12,308 bases of DNA, taken from Candidatus Heimdallarchaeota archaeon. Lineage in GTDB: Archaea > Asgardarchaeota > Heimdallarchaeia > Heimdallarchaeales > Heimdallarchaeaceae. Positions 5,689 to 11,773 of this stretch are shown here, one piece after another (position 1 is the stretch's first letter; every line of letters begins with the position of its first letter). Under the pieces are notes generated by a model. That model saw only the letters and a program-made list of their open reading frames with translations. It made no database searches and was not told the DNA's origin. The stretch lies in the NCBI GenBank assembly GCA_016839985.1, contig JAEOTG010000067.1, forward strand, positions 1 through 12,308, written 5' to 3'. The translations under genes were made by a program, and so were the position numbers.

Positions 5689-7218
5689 TTACTCCTGCTC
5701 AAGGCTTTTATTAATATCCCAGAACATAGCGAAGTGCTGGCCCGCAGAGAATCCCTGAACACATGGTCTTGTATCATCAACTACTATTGAAAGTCTTTTA
5801 CCTTTGAACTCGGCTTTGCTTTTAACGGGTAACTCGAAAAGATCTTGGGGAAGACCTAATTCAATGAGCCTTTTTTGGGCTGTTTCAGGATCACCACCAG
5901 TAAAAATATATAATTTTTGACCTGTAGCTTCCTGTAAATTTCTAAGACTTTCAATCAAATCATCATCAAGTGCTTCAAATGCAATTAATGTACCGTCAAC
6001 ATCTACATAAATTCCTTCAATTTCAGGCATTTCTTCAGTTGTATCACTTAGAGATAAATTTCTTTTAATATCTTCAAATTGAATTCCCCATTCACTAAAC
6101 AAAAAAGCATGTTCTAGAATATCATTAATATCATTATTAATCTCATCTTTTACTTCTTCGAGTAATCTAAAGAATTGTTTAAATTTATCTATATCTTTAG
6201 CTAATTTTGATAATATTGAAATTCCATATTTATCATTAAACAAACCAATAAGTAGATCTCGTTTAGTTTTTCCTTTACAAAAAGCGTATGCTAATTCTGA
6301 ATATTTGATCAATTCTAAAAATTCCGGATCATTTAAAGATTCCGGTTTCATATCTAAAGGTTCATCTAAATTTTCAGGAGTAATTCTATGAGCATTATAT
6401 GCAGCAAGACCAATTAAAACTCTTTTAGAACATCCAATTTTATTATTATCAATTGCACCTTGAACTACTTCATCAACCAGTGGAGTAATAAGCTTAACAT
6501 CATCATAGTTGAGTATACTTATAGCTTTTTCCTTACCATACTGTTCTCCATATTTTTCAAACATATGACATACAGCATGACTCCAATTATCAAAAACTTT
6601 ACTTTTTCCTGTATTACTAGCTTCTTGAATTTGCTCTCTATAGTAGTCAATGAGCTTTTTACAAATCAGCGTAATACAAGCTTTAGAATAGCTATTCTCA
6701 ATAGCTTTTTCTAGACTTCTTTCAACTTGAAACAGTGGCTCTCTAACCGGTATTTCAAGAGAAGCTACAAGTAATTCTTCTTCGCGTGTTAATTGTGGAG
6801 TTAATTCAACTTTTGATCTTTCTATTGTCGATTGCCTTTGTTTAATCGCTAAAGCATGAAGGAAATTCAATTGAGCATTCATCCCATCTTCATTGGATCT
6901 GTTTTGACTATTTATATAACTTAATACTCTATCTAAACGTGTTTTAAACTTTTCTTCGTCTTCTGCTTCATCTAAATAAGGATAAATATTTTCAGCTACC
7001 ATTTCTGCCCATTCTGATTCCGTTGGAACAGGTGCGTCATTATCGCGTTCATAATAATCAGGATCACAAAATGCAATTAGATTTGTTTTATTCCTTAAAG
7101 CATTAGTAATTTTCTGCCAAGGTCCTGGAGTAATGCCGTTTATATTCTCATAATCATACCAATAATCGTCATCAAATGTTTCATCAGGATGTGAACTTGT
7201 GTCGATATTATCATTCAT
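5689..7218 (-). CDS. Novel ~400-residue helical domain fused to a C-terminal HAD hydrolase, 509 aa
   Basis: Residues 401-500 are a haloacid dehalogenase-fold domain with all four motifs: DVDGT (Asp406 nucleophile, Asp408 acid/base), Thr440 in IFTGG, a lysine in VKSK (466 or 468), and VVDD (Asp481, Asp482) for Mg2+. The domain is small and lacks an obvious large cap. Its short spacing resembles phosphatases of the DVDGT class, so phosphatase activity is likely; the substrate is unknown. Residues 1-400 are not recognised: an acidic N-terminus with a run of Tyr/Asp (about 13-30), then charged amphipathic helices throughout, with no signal peptide or membrane segment. It lies 26 nt after the 268-aa DUF4256-like gene in the same direction. 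The start ATG at 7218 is preceded by the leader motif AACCAAA shared with the gene upstream. Confidence 0.82.
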   Translation of the reverse strand: MNDNIDTSSHPDETFDDDYWYDYENINGITPGPWQKITNALRNKTNLIAFCDPDYYERDNDAPVPTESEWAEMVAENIYPYLDEAEDEEKFKTRLDRVLSYINSQNRSNEDGMNAQLNFLHALAIKQRQSTIERSKVELTPQLTREEELLVASLEIPVREPLFQVERSLEKAIENSYSKACITLICKKLIDYYREQIQEASNTGKSKVFDNWSHAVCHMFEKYGEQYGKEKAISILNYDDVKLITPLVDEVVQGAIDNNKIGCSKRVLIGLAAYNAHRITPENLDEPLDMKPESLNDPEFLELIKYSELAYAFCKGKTKRDLLIGLFNDKYGISILSKLAKDIDKFKQFFRLLEEVKDEINNDINDILEHAFLFSEWGIQFEDIKRNLSLSDTTEEMPEIEGIYVDVDGTLIAFEALDDDLIESLRNLQEATGQKLYIFTGGDPETAQKRLIELGLPQDLFELPVKSKAEFKGKRLSIVVDDTRPCVQGFSAGQHFAMFWDINKSLEQE

Positions 7219-7244
7219 AAGTAGTTTGGTTAGTAATTAATGTT

Positions 7245-8051
7245 TTATGATGCCCATTTAACAAAAAATGAACCACGCCAACCTCGTTTCGGTGAATGTT
7301 CATAGGACCAACAGCGTTTACTTCTTTCCCCAGTCCCTGGTAGTGGAAAACCTTTTCCATAAATAAATCCACGTTCTAATTTTTCATGTGGTAGAGTTGT
7401 TCTAGAAATAACCAAACATTCACTTTCCTCGTCAAAATCTCTTTTTATTTTTTTATCACTACAATTTTCAAGTAATCTTCTATAATCATATATATTCATA
7501 ACTTTAATGTCCATTTCATGAGCCATTTCAACTGCACTTTTTTCATTTGAACGATCCCAGTGATCCCAATTTTTTCCTTTTTCATTTAAGGTGCAATCTC
7601 TACCATGCTCAGGAGTTTCTTTTGAACATGTACCTATATAAAAACCACGTTTATTTTCGTAATAGATACATGGTTCATGGCCAGCTTTTTCCATTGCATC
7701 AATACTTCTTAGTACTTGATCGCTTGCTTTTTCAAGTGTTGCCTGTATTCGTTCCCATTTATGAACCTCATCATTACCAATATTACGGAGATATCTATAT
7801 CTCGATTGTAATCTGAATATTATTCGATCCCTATCTATTTCATCTAAATCATATTCAGGTTCTATTACCCTTTGATTAATAGTATTTAATAAATGTGCAT
7901 TAATAAGGCCACGCACAATAGGATCATCATCAATAGCGTTTTCAACACCTGCTTTTTTAGCTTCCAATATATTATACAATTGATCTATATCTTCTTTTGA
8001 GAGATGTCCAGGATCATATAATTCATCTGTTCTAATGTTTTGTGATTCCAT
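7245..8051 (-). CDS. DUF4256-like protein, 268 aa (paralogue 2)
   Basis: The C-terminal part (about 95-268) has the pattern I associate with DUF4256: WERIQATLE, S-x-x-x-MEKAGHEP, a GFYIGTCSKETPE strand-turn segment, SAVEMAHEMDI, a YR pair and a terminal RGSFFVKW. The family has no assigned function that I know of. The N-terminal 80 residues are acidic and helical and differ from the 317-aa paralogue next door, but the DPIVRGLI...RVI segment (43-62) resembles the 179-aa protein at the head of the operon. Compared with typical members the middle carries extra charged insertions (NEKGKNWDHWDRSNEK). It sits 33 nt after the first paralogue, with no Shine-Dalgarno but an AACCAAA leader. Confidence 0.78.
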   Translation of the reverse strand: MESQNIRTDELYDPGHLSKEDIDQLYNILEAKKAGVENAIDDDPIVRGLINAHLLNTINQRVIEPEYDLDEIDRDRIIFRLQSRYRYLRNIGNDEVHKWERIQATLEKASDQVLRSIDAMEKAGHEPCIYYENKRGFYIGTCSKETPEHGRDCTLNEKGKNWDHWDRSNEKSAVEMAHEMDIKVMNIYDYRRLLENCSDKKIKRDFDEESECLVISRTTLPHEKLERGFIYGKGFPLPGTGERSKRCWSYEHSPKRGWRGSFFVKWAS

Positions 8052-8084
8052 TTTAATTTGGTTAAAAATATAAAATATTTATGA

Positions 8085-9038
8085 CTAAGATACCCATCTC
8101 ACAAATAATGAACCGCGAAAACCTTCATTAAGTGAGATGTATCCAATCCTACATAAAGTAACATTAATACCAGGACGGCCAGTTTCAGTAATCTTATAAC
8201 CTTTTTGCCTAAGATAAGAAGGGGTTTTTAAAATACTGTAACTATCAAGATCATATTTACCACGAACTAACCGATATTGGTCTCTTTCCATTAAATCAAT
8301 CCCCATGGCTTCTGCTATTTCAACAGCACTACCATTAACTTTCATATCTGGATACTTAGTGTTTATCAACTCAACTTCTTCCGCATCATAAGCTATGTTT
8401 CTATGCTGTTCGGGGGATTCTTTACTACAAGTTCCAATATAAAAACCTTCATCTATATCAAAATATACATCGGGTTCATGACCTGCTTTTTCCATTTCGT
8501 TTATACTCTGTAATGCTCTTGGATTTGCTAGTATAGAATTTCTTACTCTTTCCCAATCTACACCTTTATGACGCTTAGGATTATCTTCAAATCTTCTTTG
8601 AAGTTTATTAAGCAAATTTTCTATTTGCTCAGGAGGAAGTTCGAAGATTGTATTATGTTTAAGCCAATCTCTAACTGACTGAGCATATCTAATTTTCATT
8701 CTAAGATTATCGGTAATATACCTTAAAGCGCTATGCTTATGAAGATCTATGTTTTTGATTTTTTCATTTTCTGCTTCTTCTAATACTTGTTTTAATTTCT
8801 CTATATAATTATCTATAGCTTGTATTTTTTCTTCATTTGATATTGATTCGGAATTGATTTCAGTTTTAACTTCTTGAGTATCACAAGGTTTAACAGAATC
8901 CAGAATGCACATTGCTTGTTCAAGAGTTTCATCTAGAACTAATGCTATATCGCTACGTTCAATATCTGTAGTTATTTGCAGAAGTTTTATTAAATCGTAA
9001 TTTGCATTTTCTGGTTGGTCGGAATTTTTTTCTGTCAT
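8085..9038 (-). CDS. DUF4256-like protein, 317 aa (paralogue 1)
   Basis: Residues about 160-317 match the DUF4256 pattern better than the paralogue does: DWERVRNSILANPRAL, SINEMEKAGHEPDVYFD, GFYIGTCSKESPEQHR, then YDAEEVEL, SAVEIAEAMGIDLM, QYR, a TP-x-x-LR turn and the end NEGFRGSLFVRW. I recall these from family members in CPR and other bacteria; no activity is established. Residues 1-155 are a charged helical extension with coiled-coil-like stretches (70-100). There is no signal peptide. It is the second gene of the leftward operon, 57 nt after the 179-aa gene, and shares with that gene the 12-nt leader ATTAATCCAAAT just before the start. Confidence 0.8.
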   Translation of the reverse strand: MTEKNSDQPENANYDLIKLLQITTDIERSDIALVLDETLEQAMCILDSVKPCDTQEVKTEINSESISNEEKIQAIDNYIEKLKQVLEEAENEKIKNIDLHKHSALRYITDNLRMKIRYAQSVRDWLKHNTIFELPPEQIENLLNKLQRRFEDNPKRHKGVDWERVRNSILANPRALQSINEMEKAGHEPDVYFDIDEGFYIGTCSKESPEQHRNIAYDAEEVELINTKYPDMKVNGSAVEIAEAMGIDLMERDQYRLVRGKYDLDSYSILKTPSYLRQKGYKITETGRPGINVTLCRIGYISLNEGFRGSLFVRWVS

Positions 9039-9095
9039 TTGTAATTTGGATTAATGATTAACGAGTATTAATTATTTTATAATTAAGGGCATTCT

Positions 9096-9635
9096 TTATA
9101 TCCCATCTTCATTACAATTCTCAGGTTCATCTTTTGTATAAGAAACCACATTACCTCTTTCAGCGATTTCTATTTTTTCAATTAAATCTTTTTCTTCCTT
9201 TAAAAAAATTTTATAATTATGCTCAGCAGTTTCTCGATCATAATCATCTTCTGCTCTATCACGATATTGATCATTACAGGCTATTACTCGATACAAAAGT
9301 AGTTTCATCCTGGCAACAATTGCCTTAACAACTGGATCTTGCAATAGATTATTAAGAAATTCTTCTTCAAGTATATCTAATTCTGAAACTACAAATTGCA
9401 TATCAGGCCATCTTTCCTCTAATAACCTTTCAGGTGATACTCGTAACATTACATCTTCTACTAATGTAGCTATCTCCTGAACAATTAATTTTTCTTGATC
9501 AGGTTCACTATATTGTGGGAAATCATCTTGGCTGTGTAAAAGAGATAATTCCTCCTCCATTAGATCACGTGCGATGTCTCTGATGTTTTGTGCATTAACA
9601 ATTTCATTTTCATTCTGTTCTAATTTTTTTGACAT
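9096..9635 (-). CDS. Orphan acidic helical protein, 179 aa, first gene of the operon
   Basis: No family recognised. The start at 9635 (MSKK) is chosen over an in-frame ATG at 9782 for two reasons. A near-consensus promoter lies between them, and the shared leader ATTAATCCAAAT sits immediately upstream of 9635, as in the next gene. The extra 49 residues of the longer frame are simply translated AT-rich promoter DNA. The protein is acidic and helical throughout, with no signal peptide. Residues about 88-115 (ILEEEFLNNLLQDPVVKAIV, ...RVI) resemble residues 28-62 of the 268-aa DUF4256-like protein, so it may be a partial paralogue carrying only the N-terminal module. It heads the operon transcribed away from the TrmB-type regulator. 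Confidence 0.75.
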   Translation of the reverse strand: MSKKLEQNENEIVNAQNIRDIARDLMEEELSLLHSQDDFPQYSEPDQEKLIVQEIATLVEDVMLRVSPERLLEERWPDMQFVVSELDILEEEFLNNLLQDPVVKAIVARMKLLLYRVIACNDQYRDRAEDDYDRETAEHNYKIFLKEEKDLIEKIEIAERGNVVSYTKDEPENCNEDGI

Positions 9636-9665
9636 AATATTTGGATTAATAATAAACAAGAAATC

Positions 9666-9694
9666 ATTAAACAACAAATAAAGAAAAATGTCAA
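9666..9694 (-). promoter_or_regulatory. Near-consensus promoter of the five-gene operon
   Basis: On the minus strand: TTGACA (9694-9689), 17-bp spacer, TTTAAT (9671-9666, 5/6). Initiation would be near 9659, about 24 nt before the ATG at 9635. A TGCCAA half-site lies about 10 bp upstream of the -35. Confidence 0.8.
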
Positions 9695-9703
9695 GATACA
9701 AAG

Positions 9704-9774
9704 TTGGCAATATCCATAATATATAATATAAAAGCCCTAAAATAAGCACAAAAAAATGCCAACAAATATTGGCA
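9704..9774. promoter_or_regulatory. Candidate operator: perfect inverted repeat plus a third half-site
   Basis: TGCCAA (9757-9762), 6 bp, TTGGCA (9769-9774) is a perfect palindrome whose right arm is the -35 box of the rightward regulator gene. A further TTGGCA lies at 9704-9709, just upstream of the -35 of the leftward operon. Binding by the adjacent regulator would allow autorepression and control of the operon. That link is inferred from position. Confidence 0.55.
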
Positions 9775-9797
9775 AAGTACAAATTCTGTGATATAAT
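9769..9797 (+). promoter_or_regulatory. Promoter of the TrmB-type regulator gene
   Basis: TTGGCA (9769-9774, 5/6), 17-bp spacer and a perfect TATAAT (9792-9797) preceded by TGA (extended -10). Initiation would be near 9804, about 23 nt before the ATG at 9827. Confidence 0.85.
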
Positions 9798-9826
9798 TAT
9801 TATCGAAATCCTTTAATTATTACAAT

Positions 9827-10624
9827 ATGATAGAAGATGTTCTTAAAGAAATCGGCCTAAGGAGAAAAGAAATTGCTATCTATTTAGCTCTGCTACCGCT
9901 AGGTAATGCCCCTGCTTCAATTCTAGGAAGGCATACGAACATAACTAGAAGTACAGCTCAGTACACATGTCAGCAACTTGAGAAAAAGGGATTGGTCACT
10001 TCTGTATTCAAGAAAAATACATACTATTACACTCCCGAATCGCCTGATAAATTGCAGTATATTTTAGATAAAAAAATAAAAGAGATACAGAATAGCAAAG
10101 AGGAGTTAAATAGAATATCAGGTGATTTGATAGGGATGATGAATCCACAACTAGTGCTTCCAAAATTACGTTTTTATGAGGGAGTCGATGGACTTATTGA
10201 TATGTTCGAAGATGAGCTTAAAGATAAAGGTCCTTTGTATTCAGCAAATAGAATTGGGAAAAATATTAATCCGGATATTCTGAGATATATGAATAACCAG
10301 TATATACTAAAGAGAAAACAAATAAAGAAACAATCCTGGGCGTTTTATAATGATACACCAGAAAGTAAGCAGCGTATGAAAAATGATAAAGAAGTAAATC
10401 GGATTACGATGCTTGTTCCTATGAAATATTTTCCTTTTGATTCATGCTGTCACATTTATGCTAATAAGATAGCATTCTATTCGTGGCACAAAACTGATAT
10501 GACTGGTGTAATAATTGAAAATGAACGTATACAAAATACCCAGTTTTCGTTTTATAAACTGGCTTGGAATTATGCTAGAACACTCAAGATAAATCAAAAG
10601 TATAAGAATGTTGAGATTAAGTAG
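9827..10624 (+). CDS. TrmB-family transcriptional regulator, 265 aa
   Basis: Residues 1-70 form a winged helix-turn-helix of the TrmB type: LKEIGLRRKEIAIYLALL, a second helix ASILGRHTNI, recognition helix RSTAQYTCQQLEKKGLV and a wing ending TYYYTPESPDKL. A helical linker (75-105) typical of the family's dimerising coiled coil follows. The C-terminal domain (about 112-255) has RFYEGVDGLIDMFEDEL and ends with KIAFYSW and TGVIIENERI, as in TrmB/phospholipase-D-like sensor domains. In archaea TrmB proteins sense sugars; in CPR bacteria the ligand is unknown. It is transcribed divergently from the five-gene operon with a shared inverted repeat over its own -35, so it is a good candidate for local regulator and autoregulator. 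Repeat copy F begins 8 nt after its stop. Confidence 0.9.
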   Translation: MIEDVLKEIGLRRKEIAIYLALLPLGNAPASILGRHTNITRSTAQYTCQQLEKKGLVTSVFKKNTYYYTPESPDKLQYILDKKIKEIQNSKEELNRISGDLIGMMNPQLVLPKLRFYEGVDGLIDMFEDELKDKGPLYSANRIGKNINPDILRYMNNQYILKRKQIKKQSWAFYNDTPESKQRMKNDKEVNRITMLVPMKYFPFDSCCHIYANKIAFYSWHKTDMTGVIIENERIQNTQFSFYKLAWNYARTLKINQKYKNVEIK

Positions 10625-10631
10625 CTCTAAT

Positions 10632-10693
10632 CCCAGTCCGCACTTCGTTTGCTAAGGAACTCCACGACCTTGAATAATGGCTTGTTTAAACCA
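10632..10693 (+). repeat. Repeat copy F (most diverged)
   Basis: CCCAGTCCGCACTTCGTTTG, CTAAGGAACTCCACGACCTT, GAATAA, then TGGCTT-gttt-AAACCA (10678-10693) with one mismatch in the stem. It lies between convergent genes. Confidence 0.88.
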
Positions 10694-10708
10694 CCAAGCA
10701 AGTGATTC

Positions 10709-11578
10709 CTAATTTTTTATCTCAGCCAGAGCTATTCGCTCAATTTCAAATACATCTAAACCAAGGTTTACCTTTTTCATATATCGTTCCTTCATCTCTC
10801 TTGATCCAATATCCTCAATAAGAGAAAGATTATATTTTGAAAGATAATCACTCATATCTTTCGGGTCCAGGCCATAAATCCAGAGCTTATATCTTTTAAC
10901 CACCGATTTATACATGGTTTTTATATCTTTATGGATATTTTTTCCCTCAATAAAACTCTTTAGAATGTAGGTAAAGACAATATTACTACCAGGAGCAGCC
11001 TGCGCTACATATTTCATAGTATTATCATTAGCTTCTTTTGAAATATATTGTGTAACTCCTTCCAATATAAAAAGAGTCTTGGATTTCAGATCATATCCTG
11101 CTTTTTTTAATTCAGTATCCAGACTTTGCTTCTCAAAATCAACAGGAACATAAACAACATGATTTGGAAGCTTTCCTAATATTTTTTTCATTTTTGCTTT
11201 TTTCTTTTCTATTACTGATGGATGATCTACTTCAAAGTACCTTATATTTTCCACACCAGGAACATAATAAGCTCGGCAATCCATTCCAGCACCAAGGTTG
11301 ACTACTGTTTCAATTTCCTTAATACTTTTTTTTAAAACATCATCTATATAACGAAAACGGCAAAACAGCCAACCCACTGCCCCAGGAGTACTTTTTTCTC
11401 TAAATTTCATAAGGTAATCAAATATTTTAGGTGAACGCATGAGAAATACAAAAAATTTGTAAAAAGGTGGTAATAATTTTTCAGAATATGGATCTTCAAA
11501 AAGTCGCTTTTCCTTCGGATATAACATCCCTATAGCTTTCAAGGCAGCAACACTCATACCTGTATTAATTGCTTTCAT
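10709..11578 (-). CDS. SAM-dependent methyltransferase, LCM/TIGR00027-like family, 289 aa
   Basis: The motifs are those of the class I methyltransferases related to leucine carboxyl methyltransferase (PF04072): SAM-binding loop NLGAGMDCRAY (94-104), acidic residue and turn in FEVDHPSVIEKKK (115-127), PVDFE (145-149), and the family-specific LEGVTQYIS (172-180) after a hydrophobic strand. The N-terminal INTGMSVAALKAIGMLYPKE corresponds to the usual helical lid. Length fits the family (about 270-310). Bacterial members methylate small molecules or polyketide-like products; the substrate here is unknown. An AGGA five bases before the ATG at 11578 is one of the few Shine-Dalgarno-like sequences in the window, which sets this gene apart from those in the repeat-bounded segments. 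It is convergent with the regulator gene, with repeat copy F between. Confidence 0.9.
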   Translation of the reverse strand: MKAINTGMSVAALKAIGMLYPKEKRLFEDPYSEKLLPPFYKFFVFLMRSPKIFDYLMKFREKSTPGAVGWLFCRFRYIDDVLKKSIKEIETVVNLGAGMDCRAYYVPGVENIRYFEVDHPSVIEKKKAKMKKILGKLPNHVVYVPVDFEKQSLDTELKKAGYDLKSKTLFILEGVTQYISKEANDNTMKYVAQAAPGSNIVFTYILKSFIEGKNIHKDIKTMYKSVVKRYKLWIYGLDPKDMSDYLSKYNLSLIEDIGSREMKERYMKKVNLGLDVFEIERIALAEIKN

Positions 11579-11773
11579 AATATCCTAATAACAAAACTAG
11601 TATTTAAATTTTCCTCAAAACGCCTTTAGATAAACTTTCTTTAAGAGCGCTTTGAACGCTCGACCACTAGCGTGGGCATTTAACACTGATTAAGTTCAAA
11701 AGATTAAACAATCAACTGATTTTTTACTTAGAAAGTTTCTTCATAAACACCTTATAATATCCTTCTATAATGT
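11579..11773. other. Intergenic region with two small hairpins
   Basis: This 195-bp gap lies between two leftward genes. It holds two adjacent stems: GAGCG-7 nt-CGCTC (11645-11661) and CCAC-TAGC-GTGG (11664-11675). These are noticeably more GC-rich than their surroundings. No copy of the A-F repeat and no convincing promoter for the methyltransferase gene were found. A termination or attenuation role is possible but not shown. Confidence 0.35.

Larger units (their letters stand above)
1694..10693 (+). other. Candidate tRNA-anchored cassette array (six segments, six direct repeats)
   Basis: Starting at the tRNA-Gly 3' end, six repeat copies (A 2589, B 3085, C 3723, D 4285, E 5187, F 10632) lie in one orientation and separate segments of roughly 0.9, 0.4, 0.6, 0.5, 0.8 and 5.4 kb. 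Five segments contain exactly one gene each, the sixth contains six genes. Gene orientation is mixed (+, -, +, +, -, then a divergent block), so the fixed repeat orientation is not explained by the repeats being parts of gene 3' ends. No recombinase, transposase or canonical integron attC core is visible inside. The grouping as an array is an inference; the repeats and their orientation are seen directly. Confidence 0.6.

Noticed and set aside
9636..9782. N-terminal extension of the 179-aa protein with a hydrophobic, membrane-like sequence
   Set aside because: It covers the operon promoter and shared leader motif, and is simply AT-rich DNA read in frame. The MSKK start at 9635 fits promoter and leader better.
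2589..10693. CRISPR array
   Set aside because: Repeat spacing runs from about 0.5 to 5.4 kb, spacers are whole genes, and repeat copies are diverged. No cas genes are present.
2589..10693. Canonical integron attC sites
   Set aside because: The RYYYAAC and GTTRRRY core sites and an intI gene are not found, and genes lie in both orientations. Only the general logic is similar.
11721..11742. Six-codon reading frame (MKKLSK) on the minus strand with an AAGG before it, as a leader peptide
   Set aside because: Too short to support without conservation or a codon run linked to regulation.
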